Source: Novosphingobium sp. FSW06-99
GTDB taxonomy: Bacteria > Pseudomonadota > Alphaproteobacteria > Sphingomonadales > Sphingomonadaceae
Reading direction: 5' to 3'
Length of the DNA stretch: 64,000 bases
Assembly (NCBI RefSeq): GCF_001519065.1
Contig: NZ_KQ954253.1
Coordinates: 172,158 to 236,157, forward strand
In this document: piece by piece, positions 8,611 through 17,261 of the stretch
Position numbering within the stretch: position 1 is the first letter of the stretch
How the letters are laid out: every line of letters starts with the position of its first letter
Made by a program: the position numbers and the translations under genes
The notes under the pieces: model-generated
Seen by the model: only the letters and a program-made list of their open reading frames with translations
The model's database searches: none
What the model was told of the DNA's origin: nothing

Positions 8611-9546
8611 TCAATGCTGCGGCGGGCCGCCCTTGCCATCCAGCCACCCGCCGTCGGCCAGCCAGTCGGCGAGGCGATCGGGCCAGTGGACAATCGAAAG
8701 AAGGCTGGACCGCTCACCCAGATTGAACGCGTGATCTGCCTCGGCATAGAGATGGAGTTCGGCCGGAACGCGCAAGCCCTGCAACTGTTCGTAAAGGTGC
8801 AAGGCGGGCAACGCGCAACAGGGGTCGACCGAACCCGCCGCGATGAACGCCGGTGGCGCGGTGTCGGCGGCGCGGCCAGGAATGCCCAGGGGGCCGGGAA
8901 AGATCTGGACCTGAAAATCGGGCCGCGCACTCTGCGCATCGACGCTGTCGAGTGGCCACGCGCGGGGCGGTTCGGGATTGTCGGCGACCAGCGAGACGAG
9001 TTCACCCCCGGCGGAAAAGCCCATTACACCCAGCCGGTGCGGATCGATACCATAGCGCGCGGCGTTGGCGCGCACATGGCGAATGGCGCGCCGCGCATCG
9101 GCGGCGGCATCGCCTTCGATCGAATAGCCAGACCCCTCTTCGCGGGCCAGCCGGTATTTGAGCACAAACACGTTCACGCCCATCTGGTTCAGCCGCGGCG
9201 CCACATCGATGCCCTCGGTCGTCCACACCAGCAGACGATGCCCACCACCGGGAATGACAATGATCGCCGCACCGGAATTGTGGCGCGGATCAGCGGGATA
9301 GTACGTCAGCGACGGCTCGTTGACATTTTTCAGCCAATAGTCGTGCGCCTGTTCGGGTTCACCCCGCCGCGCGGCGGGCGTGCCGGGGGCGCCGTTGGGC
9401 CACAGCACGATCCGTTCTGGCGTTGGCACGACTTGTGGCCACGGCGCGCGCGACGGCAAAGCCGGCGTGCCGGACTGCGCACAGACCGGTTCAGGCCGAC
9501 CAGCCAGAGACAGGCACGCCAGTGCCACGAGAATTGCATGCCGCAT
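8611..9546 (-). CDS. Exported alpha/beta-hydrolase, acetylxylan-esterase-like
   Basis: 311 residues with a signal peptide (MRHAILVALACLSLAG...CAQ). Oxyanion region IIVIPGGGHR, nucleophile elbow GFSAGG, and a late His in EADHAFN mark it as an alpha/beta-hydrolase of the dienelactone-hydrolase/BD-FAE type often annotated as acetylxylan esterase. GGGAG precedes the ATG at 9546. It lies upstream of the XylX-like gene on the same strand; the gap of about 100 bases carries that gene's operator, so it probably has its own promoter in 9547-9940. Likely role: removing acetyl groups from hemicellulose fragments outside the cytoplasm. Confidence 0.78.
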   Translation of the reverse strand: MRHAILVALACLSLAGRPEPVCAQSGTPALPSRAPWPQVVPTPERIVLWPNGAPGTPAARRGEPEQAHDYWLKNVNEPSLTYYPADPRHNSGAAIIVIPGGGHRLLVWTTEGIDVAPRLNQMGVNVFVLKYRLAREEGSGYSIEGDAAADARRAIRHVRANAARYGIDPHRLGVMGFSAGGELVSLVADNPEPPRAWPLDSVDAQSARPDFQVQIFPGPLGIPGRAADTAPPAFIAAGSVDPCCALPALHLYEQLQGLRVPAELHLYAEADHAFNLGERSSLLSIVHWPDRLADWLADGGWLDGKGGPPQH

Positions 9547-9940
9547 CGGTCACTCCCATGCTGAACAGGGCGCATTTCAACCGTGCACGCCCCTTAGAAC
9601 ACCCTCACTTTAATCAGACAAAATATCGCAGGCAACCGCCGACTTGGCGTGGGCCGCTCGTTTTTGCCACCAACCTCGAATGGCTTGGTCGGCGCATAAC
9701 CCATACATCGTTGATTCCGCATGGTATCGCGGTCGACAAAATCCCGTTTACAAGTTGGCTGTCGTGGATATTTAGTACGAGGAATGATGGGTGGCCGGGA
9801 ATCGCTGGCAGAACATCCGCCATGCTTCGGGAGAATCGACATGTCGCGCATCAAGCCAACGGCGCCCCTTGCGCAGCCAACCGGTCTGCCCGATGGGCAT
9901 CCGGCGCGGCCGCATGTCTGGATGGTTTGAGGGACCTGCC
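9547..9940. other. Divergent intergenic region with a candidate promoter
   Basis: A 394-base gap between the exported esterase (minus) and the GFOR-like operon (plus). No open frame here looks like a gene. A sigma70-like pair, TTTACA at 9747-9752 and TATTTA at 9769-9774 with a 16-base spacer, points toward the plus-strand operon about 165 bases before its ATG. The TAGCGCTA operator is not present. Confidence 0.35.
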
Positions 9941-11131
9941 ATGAAAGATACTGAATTGTCGCGCCGCGATCTGCTCAATGCCGCGCGGGTCGGCGCGCTG
10001 GGCGCCGCCACGATCGGATCGCTTGGCGCACAAGTTGCGGCGGCCGCGACCGGCCCGCAGCCCCATGGCGCGGGCCTGTTCGGGATCGAGGCGCTGCCCG
10101 ATCCCCTGGCGCGTCGCGTGCGCTGGGCGGTTGTCGGGCTCGGCAATTTCGCGGTCGGCCAGATGATTCCCGCCTTTCTACAGGCGCAACATGCCCGGAT
10201 CACCGCTTTCGTGTCTGGCAATCCGGGCAAGGCGGCCGACCTTGCCGCGCGGTATGGCGTAACACGGCTGTACAGCTATGACACGTTTGACCAGATCGCC
10301 CACGACCCCGAAGTCGATTGTGTCTACATTGCGCTGCCGGTCGGTCTGCACGCAGAATTCACCATTCGCGCGCTCAAGGCCGGCAAGCACGTGCTCTGCG
10401 AAAAGCCGATGGCATCGACCAGCGCCGAATGCCGCGCGATGATCGCCGCCGCGCAAAGCGCGGGCAGGCAACTGGGGGTCGCCTACCGCGTGCATTTCGA
10501 CCCGTTCAACATCGCTGCGGCGGACATGATCAAGGCTGGCGACTTCGGCACGGTGCGACATCTGATCGCCGAGAACTGCCTTGAAATCGATCCCGCTTAT
10601 CCTCCGCATGTCTGGCGGTTGACGCGGGCGCTTGGCGGGGGCGGATCGATGTTCGATTACGGCATCTATGGTCTCAACGGTTGCCTGATGATGGCCCCTG
10701 ACACCACGCCGATCGATGTCAGCGCGATTTACACCACCCCCCGGGGCGACACGCGCTTTGCGCAAGTTGAGGGCGGGGTGCAGTGGCGCATGCGTTTTGC
10801 CGGCGGGATGACCGCACAAGGCACGTCATCTTATGCCGGCGCCCATGTCAACCGGTTGCTGGTGGCAGGCACCGGGGGCAGCCTGGCGATGGACCCGGCC
10901 AATGTCTATGATCGCAACCGCGCGCTGCGCCGACGCCCGAAAGAGCCCGACCTGGTGATCGACACAGTGGCATCCCAGCCGCAATTCGCCGGACAGATCG
11001 ACGGATTTTCGCTGGCCGCACGCGACAATGTGCCCCACCGCACGCCCGGCGAGATGGGCCTGCGCGATATCACCCTGATCGAGGCGATCTATCGCAGCGC
11101 CGACGCCGGTGGCGCACCAGTGAAAGTCTGA
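9941..11131 (+). CDS. Gfo/Idh/MocA oxidoreductase with Tat signal (glucose-fructose oxidoreductase-like)
   Basis: 396 residues. The ATG at 9941 is preceded by GAGGGA and followed at once by a twin-arginine signal (SRRDLL, then an Ala/Gly-rich hydrophobic stretch), as in Zymomonas glucose-fructose oxidoreductase. Then come a Rossmann fold (VVGLGNFAVGQ, NADP side), CEKPMAST with the catalytic Lys, and GGGSMFDYGIYGLN. Such proteins are exported folded with bound cofactor and oxidise aldoses to lactones while reducing another sugar. First gene of an operon with a cupin and an aldose epimerase, consistent with periplasmic sugar oxidation. Confidence 0.85.
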   Translation: MKDTELSRRDLLNAARVGALGAATIGSLGAQVAAAATGPQPHGAGLFGIEALPDPLARRVRWAVVGLGNFAVGQMIPAFLQAQHARITAFVSGNPGKAADLAARYGVTRLYSYDTFDQIAHDPEVDCVYIALPVGLHAEFTIRALKAGKHVLCEKPMASTSAECRAMIAAAQSAGRQLGVAYRVHFDPFNIAAADMIKAGDFGTVRHLIAENCLEIDPAYPPHVWRLTRALGGGGSMFDYGIYGLNGCLMMAPDTTPIDVSAIYTTPRGDTRFAQVEGGVQWRMRFAGGMTAQGTSSYAGAHVNRLLVAGTGGSLAMDPANVYDRNRALRRRPKEPDLVIDTVASQPQFAGQIDGFSLAARDNVPHRTPGEMGLRDITLIEAIYRSADAGGAPVKV

Positions 11132-11138
11132 CCACGCC

Positions 11139-11723
11139 ATGGCCCATCCGATCCTGTCCGCGATTGCGGCGCTGCTTGCCCAGGCCGCCACGGTGGCGCC
11201 GCAAGCGGTGCCTTATGACCCGCCGCCTGTCGCCGATCGCACTGGTGTGGCGAGCGCCGCCGATATGGCCGCGCTGATTGCATCCACCAAGGCGGCCATC
11301 GCGCACAACGGCAAGACGTTTGTCTGGCAGCCGCTGCTGGGGGACGGCACCAACACGGTCGCGCTCGAATATTGGACCGCGGCGGCAAGGCCCGCGATCC
11401 ATACCGCCGAGGCCGAATACACCACCGTGATCGAAGGCAATGGCACATTGCTGACCGGCGGAACGCTGGTCGGGGCGCAAATGGTTCGTCCCGGCTTTGT
11501 CGATGGTGATCGCATCGTCGGGGGCACGCTGCGCCATCTGCACAAGGGTGACACGGTGCTGATCCCCGCCGGTGTGCCGCACTGGTTCGGCATTCCAACC
11601 GGCGAAACCCTGGTCCTGCTGGGGATCAAGGTGCCAACGCCGTCCCCTGCCAAACCTGTCGGCAGCACCACGACGCCCGTGCCCCGGCATGGCCAAACCG
11701 AGACATCACCGGACAACACATGA
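11139..11723 (+). CDS. Exported cupin-domain protein
   Basis: 194 residues with an N-terminal hydrophobic segment ending in AQAAT, probably a signal peptide. One cupin barrel: HTAEAEYTTVIEGNGTL (motif 1 with His and Glu) and GDTVLIPAGVPHWF (motif 2 with His). It starts eight bases after the GFOR-like gene and its stop overlaps the next ATG, so it is part of the same transcript. A metal-bound sugar-modifying or isomerase role is possible; the reaction is unknown. Confidence 0.75.
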   Translation: MAHPILSAIAALLAQAATVAPQAVPYDPPPVADRTGVASAADMAALIASTKAAIAHNGKTFVWQPLLGDGTNTVALEYWTAAARPAIHTAEAEYTTVIEGNGTLLTGGTLVGAQMVRPGFVDGDRIVGGTLRHLHKGDTVLIPAGVPHWFGIPTGETLVLLGIKVPTPSPAKPVGSTTTPVPRHGQTETSPDNT

Positions 11724-12601
11724 CCACTACAGACCTGATTGAATTGCACGCAGGCGATTACCGCCTGGTGCTGGAACCAACGCGCGGCGGCTCGATCGCC
11801 CGGTTCGACTGGCACGATATCCCGCTGCTTCGCCCGACCTGCGGGCCCGCCATTTTCGATACCGGGTGTTTTCCGCTGGTTCCGTTTTCCAACCGTATTG
11901 CCGATGGCGTGTTCCGTGTTGGCCAGCGCACGGTGCATCTGAAACCCAATTTCCCGGGCAGCGATCACCCCCACCCCTTGCACGGATTCGGCTGGCTGTG
12001 TGCCTGGACACTGGTCGAACACACCACCAGTGCGGCAGTTGTGCGCCACCAGCAGGCCCCGGGCGCATGGCCATGGGCCTATGTCGCAGAGCAGCACTTT
12101 CAGCTTGGCGCCGGGGGACTTTGTCATGAAATCCGTCTGCGCAACCTGGCTGATGAGCCGATGCCCGCCGGGCTTGGCTTTCACCCCTATTTCCCAAGGT
12201 CGCAAGACACCCGTTATACGGGCCTGCACCGCGGGGAATGGCAACTGGGCGAAGACGGGCTGCCCTCGTCGCTGCACCAGGCCGAGGGCGCGATTGACTG
12301 GTGGCACGGCGAACCGGTGGGTGCGCGCGCGGTCGACACGGTCTATACCGGCCGTATTGGCGCGCTTCGCATCGTCTGGCCCGAAACCGGCCTTGCGCTG
12401 ACCATCGAGCCGTCGGCCAATCTGCCCTGCACCGTGGTCTATACCCCGCAGGGTGAAGACTATTTCTGCGTCGAACCGGTCAGCCATGCCACCGATGCCA
12501 TCAATCACCCCGAACGCGGCGACGGCATGACCTGGCTGGCTCCGGGCGAAACCATGACGGTCAGCGCGCGATATGCCGCGTCAGCGTGGCCGACGGGTTA
12601 G
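11720..12601 (+). CDS. Aldose 1-epimerase (mutarotase)
   Basis: 293 residues, with ATG overlapping the cupin stop (ATGA). GalM-family features: PFSNRIADG, HPLHGFGW, GLGFHPYFPR (catalytic His region) and CVEPVSHATDAIN (catalytic Glu region). It has no signal peptide, so it acts in the cytoplasm on alpha/beta anomers of an imported sugar. Last gene of the three-gene operon; it ends 29 bases from the convergent carboxylesterase. Confidence 0.88.
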   Translation: MTTTDLIELHAGDYRLVLEPTRGGSIARFDWHDIPLLRPTCGPAIFDTGCFPLVPFSNRIADGVFRVGQRTVHLKPNFPGSDHPHPLHGFGWLCAWTLVEHTTSAAVVRHQQAPGAWPWAYVAEQHFQLGAGGLCHEIRLRNLADEPMPAGLGFHPYFPRSQDTRYTGLHRGEWQLGEDGLPSSLHQAEGAIDWWHGEPVGARAVDTVYTGRIGALRIVWPETGLALTIEPSANLPCTVVYTPQGEDYFCVEPVSHATDAINHPERGDGMTWLAPGETMTVSARYAASAWPTG

Positions 12602-12630
12602 CCACCGACAGGGGCCGGAGCAGGCTCGTG

Positions 12631-14166
12631 TCATGCCGCGATGCCGACATTCCAGTTCCACGCGACATTGCCTGCGGCGCGGCGGCGCGACACCATCGCC
12701 TCATGCAAGTCGAACATGCCGGGCTGACCGTCTGAAACGACCATCGGGGCACCGGCAAACCGCATCGCGGCGCGCGTTTCACCAAACGCGGGCCAGGCGG
12801 GCCGGTTTGCGGCGCGCGGATGCCCGTCGCGCGCAAACGCCGTCCAATAGGCCATCATGGCCTGCGACAAGGCCGTTTCGCGCGGCGTTACCGGAACGCG
12901 CGGCCAATTGGGCGGGGTGCCGTCGAAAGTGCCCATCACATAGGGGATTTCACTGGCATGAAAAGCGTGCAGCCCCTGCGCGATGGCCGGTTCATAGCCA
13001 TGGTCGAAGTGGTAGAGATACGCCGCGCAGCCCATGGCGTGCTGGTGGCGCACCAGCCGTTCGGCGGTCCACCCGTAAAGCCCGTCGCGCGTGGCGGCCA
13101 GGACGGCTTCGGCCATGTCGGTTGCGGGGTACAGTCGCAGAAATGCATCTGCCAGATCGCCATAGGCGGCACGAATGGCATGGTCATAGGCTGTGGCATC
13201 GCCCGGCACCGCCGGTGCGAGCATGCGCAGCGACCGGATCTCGCCGCTGTTGTACCCGGCCAGGATCGGCACCGGCGCCTGTTCGCCGCGATCGAACAGC
13301 GCCACCAGTTGATCGGGCAGGATATGCCCGTCGATCACGCCGAATGGGGCATAGTGTGCCGCCGATGCCGCCCGGGTCAGCACATCGGCCGGCATCGACC
13401 GCAGCGCCGCAATATCCGCCGCGCCCAGCGCGCGTGCCAGATCGACCCCGCTCGCCTCGCCAGAGCGCAGCCCGTGCCGGTCTTCATGCAGCGCAGGTGT
13501 GGTGATCATGTAAGCGCTTTGGACAATGGCACGCGCAAACAGCCCGCGCGCCAGCGGTGATGCCATCAGATACACGACACTCAGCGCCCCTGCGGATTCC
13601 CCGGCGATGGTGACCTTGGCGGGATCACCGCCAAATGCGCCAATGTTGTCGCGCACCCAGCGCAACGCGGCAATCTGGTCTAGCAATCCGTAGTTGCCCG
13701 ACAGGCCTTCCCCGGTTTCCGCGCCCAGTTCGGGATGCGCGAGCCAGCCCAGCACACCCAGCCGGTAATTGATCGACACCACCACCAGACCCTGTTCGGC
13801 AAGATGGCTGCCATCATACATCGCCTCGCGGCTCGATCCGTTCCACAGCGCGCCGCCATGGATCCACACGAACACCGGCGCATCCACGGCGTCGCGCGGG
13901 GCCCATATATTGAGCGACAGGCAATCCTCGCTCATCGGCATCGGCGGCGTGGCATAGACCGAAGACAGCGTTGCCCCCGGCTGAAACGCGGCGGGCCCGA
14001 ACTGTGTCGCATCGCGCAGGCCCGCCCAGCGCGGCAGCGCGACCGGTGCCTGCCAGCGCAGAGCCCCAACCGGAGGCTGCGCATAGGGAACGCCGCGAAA
14101 CACCCGCAGATTGCCCTGCGCAAAGCCGCGCAGCGCGCCTGCAGGCGCATCGACCCGCACGGTCAT
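12631..14166 (-). CDS. Type B carboxylesterase, cytoplasmic
   Basis: 511 residues. The frame is open to 14367, but the ATG at 14166 overlaps the stop of the SDR gene (ATGA) and begins at the conserved start of the fold (APAGALRGF). Features: YAQPPVGALRW, SEDCLSLNIWAP, WIHGGALWNGSS (oxyanion hole), GESAGALSV (nucleophile Ser near residue 190) and GLHAFHASEIPYV (catalytic His). There is no signal peptide. It is a paralogue of the exported enzyme at 17258 and coupled to the SDR, under the inverted repeat at 15091. Confidence 0.9.
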   Translation of the reverse strand: MTVRVDAPAGALRGFAQGNLRVFRGVPYAQPPVGALRWQAPVALPRWAGLRDATQFGPAAFQPGATLSSVYATPPMPMSEDCLSLNIWAPRDAVDAPVFVWIHGGALWNGSSREAMYDGSHLAEQGLVVVSINYRLGVLGWLAHPELGAETGEGLSGNYGLLDQIAALRWVRDNIGAFGGDPAKVTIAGESAGALSVVYLMASPLARGLFARAIVQSAYMITTPALHEDRHGLRSGEASGVDLARALGAADIAALRSMPADVLTRAASAAHYAPFGVIDGHILPDQLVALFDRGEQAPVPILAGYNSGEIRSLRMLAPAVPGDATAYDHAIRAAYGDLADAFLRLYPATDMAEAVLAATRDGLYGWTAERLVRHQHAMGCAAYLYHFDHGYEPAIAQGLHAFHASEIPYVMGTFDGTPPNWPRVPVTPRETALSQAMMAYWTAFARDGHPRAANRPAWPAFGETRAAMRFAGAPMVVSDGQPGMFDLHEAMVSRRRAAGNVAWNWNVGIAA

Positions 14167-15044
14167 GGCGCGGGCACCAGGTGGGCCGCGATGGCGCTGG
14201 CCTCTTCGCGCTCGGCCTGGGTGAAGCCATAGGCAGGCACGATTGCGCCGGCTTGGTCGGTCACCCGGTCCCAGGCGTCGATCAGCGCCGTCCCCGCATC
14301 GGGGCCCAGATAACACCCTTGGGTCAGGGTGACATGGGCCGCGGCAAAGTGCCCTGCCCCGGCGCACAGGATCGCGCGGGTCGGCGCATCGTCACCCACC
14401 AGGGCAAGCAGACCGGGGCTGACCAGCGCGGGATCGAGCAGCGCCAGGCTGGCCTCGGACAAGACTCCCCGGGTCATCCCGGTGGCCGCCGTCGGCGCCA
14501 GGCAATTGACCCGGATGCCGTATTTTTCGCCCTCGATCGCCAAAGTCTGCATCAGCCCGACCAGCGCCATTTTCGCCGCGCCGTAATTGGCCTGGCCAAA
14601 ATTCCCATAGAGCCCGGAGGACGAGGTCGTCATCACGATCCGTCCGTACTGCTGGTTGCGCATGGTGTCCCACACCGCCTTTGCACAGATCGCCGCACCC
14701 ATCAGATGCACATCCACCACCAGACGGAAATCGTCGATGGTCATCTTGGCAAAGCTCTTGTCACGCAGGATTCCGGCATTGTTGACCAGAATGTCGATAC
14801 GCCCCCAGCGCCCGATCACCTGATCAACCAGCGCGACAACCGCTGCCTCATCATTGACCGAGCCCGCCACCGCCATGGCCCGGCCACCCTGGGCAATGAT
14901 CTCGTCGGCCACCCGTGCCGCGCCATCGGCGGCCAGATCGTTGACGATCACGACCGCGCCCTGGCGTGCGAGGTAAAGCGCGTGGTTGCGGCCCAATCCG
15001 CCGCCAGCGCCGGTTACGATGGCAATCCGCCCAGCCAAATTCAT
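14163..15044 (-). CDS. SDR 3-hydroxyacyl-CoA dehydrogenase-like (HSD17B4 type)
   Basis: 293 residues. TGAGGGLGRNHALYLA is the glycine motif typical of the peroxisomal multifunctional enzyme type 2 (HSD17B4) branch; NNAGILRDKSF, SSSGLYGNFGQANYGAAK (Ser, Tyr, Lys) complete the SDR site. GGGAGATTCGG precedes the ATG. The branch oxidises 3-hydroxyacyl-CoA or steroid hydroxyl groups; the actual substrate is unknown. It begins 68 bases after the TetR stop, with a perfect 7-base inverted repeat in that gap. Confidence 0.82.
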   Translation of the reverse strand: MNLAGRIAIVTGAGGGLGRNHALYLARQGAVVIVNDLAADGAARVADEIIAQGGRAMAVAGSVNDEAAVVALVDQVIGRWGRIDILVNNAGILRDKSFAKMTIDDFRLVVDVHLMGAAICAKAVWDTMRNQQYGRIVMTTSSSGLYGNFGQANYGAAKMALVGLMQTLAIEGEKYGIRVNCLAPTAATGMTRGVLSEASLALLDPALVSPGLLALVGDDAPTRAILCAGAGHFAAAHVTLTQGCYLGPDAGTALIDAWDRVTDQAGAIVPAYGFTQAEREEASAIAAHLVPAP

Positions 15045-15090
15045 CCGAATCTCCCTTATCGTCGTGGCCCCGACGATAAGCGCTCATTTA

Positions 15091-15110
15091 TTCACTCGCA
15101 ATAGAGTGAA
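15091..15110. promoter_or_regulatory. Inverted repeat before the SDR-esterase operon (likely TetR site)
   Basis: TTCACTC-N6-GAGTGAA is a perfect 7-base inverted repeat, located between the TetR stop and the SDR start. The half-site TTCAC/GTGAA also occurs at 15863 and 22928, but there with a 6-base rather than 10-base gap between the TTCAC and GTGAA parts. Recognition by the adjacent TetR protein is inferred. Confidence 0.65.
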
Positions 15111-15112
15111 CA

Positions 15113-15841
15113 TTATTTCGGCGGCACGGTGCCCTGACAGATGGCGAGGAAACCGCCTGCCATGAATTTGGCCATATGGGCCTTGGCCGCCCCGAAATCC
15201 TCGGAATGGCACAGACCGCCCGACAGCTTGTCGATGCGGCCGGTCGTGGCCAGTGTCATCATCAGCCCGCCCGAGACGAACTGATAGCCCCAGAAAATCC
15301 GTTCGCGCGGACAATCGGGCATCGCCTGGCCGAGCAGATCGATCAGCCGCAGCACCACCGGATCGAAATGGCTGTCCATCAATTCGGCCCCCCATTCGGG
15401 GGTGTTGGCAACTTGCGCGGTCAACTGCGCATAGTTTTTCCAGCCTTCGCCGCCTTCGATATAGAGATCGAGATCGGTATCGAGAAAGACGTGCAGCGCG
15501 CCTTCGACCGTCGGCTTGCCCCCGCATTGCGCCTCGTAAGCGTCGAGCGCATCCATCCGGCGGGCGGTGGTGACCGCCGCGCGCCGGGCAAATACCGCGT
15601 CGAACAGCGTCTTCTTGTCGTCAAAATAGTAATTGAGCAGGGTGTGGTGAACACCCACGCGCTTGGCCACTTCCTTCAACGTCACGCCATAGAGGCCGTG
15701 GCGCGCAAACAGCTCTTCGGCAACATCGAGGATCTGCTCCATCGTCTCGGCGCGTTGCTCGGCCTTGCGGGGGCGACGTTGGGGTACTGGCTGACTGGTC
15801 ACATCTCTTCCTGCCATTACCAAAGTCGCACCGTCAAGCAT
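15113..15841 (-). CDS. TetR-family transcriptional regulator
   Basis: 242 residues from 15841; an internal ATG at 15817 is an alternative and neither has a strong ribosome site. The N-terminal DNA-binding domain shows the TetR pattern ILDVAEELFARHGLYGVTLKEVAKRVGVHHTLLNYYFDDKKTLFDAVF; the rest is a helical ligand/dimer domain with no recognisable ligand signature. It is divergent from the MFS carrier and flanked on both sides by TTCAC/GTGA repeats, which fits autoregulation and control of the neighbouring esterase and transport genes. Confidence 0.9.
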   Translation of the reverse strand: MLDGATLVMAGRDVTSQPVPQRRPRKAEQRAETMEQILDVAEELFARHGLYGVTLKEVAKRVGVHHTLLNYYFDDKKTLFDAVFARRAAVTTARRMDALDAYEAQCGGKPTVEGALHVFLDTDLDLYIEGGEGWKNYAQLTAQVANTPEWGAELMDSHFDPVVLRLIDLLGQAMPDCPRERIFWGYQFVSGGLMMTLATTGRIDKLSGGLCHSEDFGAAKAHMAKFMAGGFLAICQGTVPPK

Positions 15842-15862
15842 CGGGCCACTCGGTGAAAAATA

Positions 15863-15882
15863 TTCACACGCACGTGAGTGTG
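15863..15882. promoter_or_regulatory. Inverted repeat between TetR and MFS genes (likely TetR site)
   Basis: TTCACACGCACGTGAGTGTG in the TetR/MFS divergent gap; contains TTCAC-N6-GTGAG, the same arrangement as TTCAC-N6-GTGAA at 22928. It lies 22 bases before the TetR start and would cover both divergent promoters. Confidence 0.6.
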
Positions 15883-15953
15883 TGTTGACATGCCCCCGTC
15901 ATGCCAGCATTGTCCTCCAAACAAAAGCCGTCACGGCGCGGGAGAGCAAGGTT

Positions 15954-17261
15954 TTGGGACATAAGTCCGGCAGCGCCGATAGTGCAGGCGTCGCGCCATC
16001 ATGGCGTTCCTGGGTGGTGCTTGGCGCGCTCACCTTCGTCTATGTGCTGAACTTTCTCGATCGGCAATTGCTGGGCATTCTGGCCAAGCCGATCGAGGAC
16101 ACGCTGCACATCTCCGATGGTCAGCTCGGGCTGATCGGCGGGCTCTATTTCGCGCTGTTCTATTGTCTGATCGCGATCCCGGTCGGGTGGCTGGCCGACA
16201 AAGGCAGCCGCGTGACGATCGTTGCGATCGCCTGCGCGATCTGGAGCGCGGCGACCATCGCGTGCGGGCTGGCACTGTCGTTTCCGCAACTGGCAGCGGC
16301 GCGCATGGCGGTCGGCTTTGGCGAAGCGGGCGGCGTGCCACCGTCCTATGCGATCATCGCCGACAGCTTCCCCCCCGGACGGCGCGGCACGGCCTATGGC
16401 CTCTACAACCTTGGCCCGCCGGTGGGCGCCGCGCTGGGCATTGCGTTTGGCGCATCGATCGCCGCCGCGTTCAACTGGCGCTATGCCTTTGTCGGGATCG
16501 GGCTGGTCGGGATCGTCACCGCCGCGCTGCTCAAGGCGGTGGTACGCGAACCTGTCCGCGGGGCGATGGACCCCGATCGCGTCGACGAGCCCGGTGCCAA
16601 ACCGGCGTTCCGGGGCACCGTGCGCCTGTTCTTTGCCAACCCGGTGCTGTTGCTGGCATCGATCGCCAGCGGCGTGACCCAGCTTGTCACGTATGGGCTG
16701 GGGAATTTTGCCGTGCTGTTCCTGATCCGCGAAAAGGGCATGACCTTGCACCAGATCGCGGTGTGGTATGCGCTGGTGGTGGCCATCGGCATGAGCGGCG
16801 GGATGATCCTGTCGGGCCGGGTGATCGACCGCCTAAGCCGCCGGTCGCGCCAGATCTATGCCACTGCCCCGGCGTGGTCGCTGGCGCTGGCCATGCCGTT
16901 TTACCTTTATTTCGTGTGGGTGCCCGGCTGGCCGCTGGCGCTGATCGCGCTGACCGTGGCGATGGTGTTCAACTATTTCTACCTCGCCGCGTCGGTCGCG
17001 CTGGTGCAGGAAGAAGTGCGGCCCGATCAGCGGGTGCTGGCGGGCGCGCTGCTGCTGCTGGTGATGAACCTGACCGGGCTTGGCCTTGGCCCGACCTTTG
17101 TCGGCGCGGCGAGCGACTTTTTCGCACACCGCCATATGCCCCATCCGCTGCAGATCGCGCTCTATTGCCTGACCCCCGCCTATGGGCTGGCGATCGCGCT
17201 GTTCGCGTGGCTGGCCCACGTGCTCAAATCCCGCCAACCCAACAAGGGAATTGCCCGATGA
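15954..17261 (+). CDS. MFS transporter, spinster/sphingolipid-carrier-like
   Basis: 435 residues from a TTG at 15954 chosen because GGAGAGCAAGG lies directly upstream; a GTG at 15882 in the same frame has no ribosome site and overlaps the operator. Twelve hydrophobic segments are apparent. YVLNFLDRQLLGILAKPI at helix 1, GWLADKGSR and GFGEAGGVPPSYAIIAD are typical of the spinster-like MFS group common in sphingomonads beside aromatic or terpenoid catabolic genes. It is translationally coupled to the exported carboxylesterase. Substrate, and whether import or export, are unknown. Confidence 0.85.
   Translation: MGHKSGSADSAGVAPSWRSWVVLGALTFVYVLNFLDRQLLGILAKPIEDTLHISDGQLGLIGGLYFALFYCLIAIPVGWLADKGSRVTIVAIACAIWSAATIACGLALSFPQLAAARMAVGFGEAGGVPPSYAIIADSFPPGRRGTAYGLYNLGPPVGAALGIAFGASIAAAFNWRYAFVGIGLVGIVTAALLKAVVREPVRGAMDPDRVDEPGAKPAFRGTVRLFFANPVLLLASIASGVTQLVTYGLGNFAVLFLIREKGMTLHQIAVWYALVVAIGMSGGMILSGRVIDRLSRRSRQIYATAPAWSLALAMPFYLYFVWVPGWPLALIALTVAMVFNYFYLAASVALVQEEVRPDQRVLAGALLLLVMNLTGLGLGPTFVGAASDFFAHRHMPHPLQIALYCLTPAYGLAIALFAWLAHVLKSRQPNKGIAR

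Noticed and set aside
9710..9730. GATTCCGCATGG as a further copy of the promoter element
   Set aside because: Only the TTCCG core matches, and it lies outside the cluster.
16001..17257. 961-codon open frame that would extend the exported esterase back through the MFS gene
   Set aside because: It runs in another frame across a clear MFS gene; the signal peptide, ribosome site and ATGA overlap place the true start at 17258.
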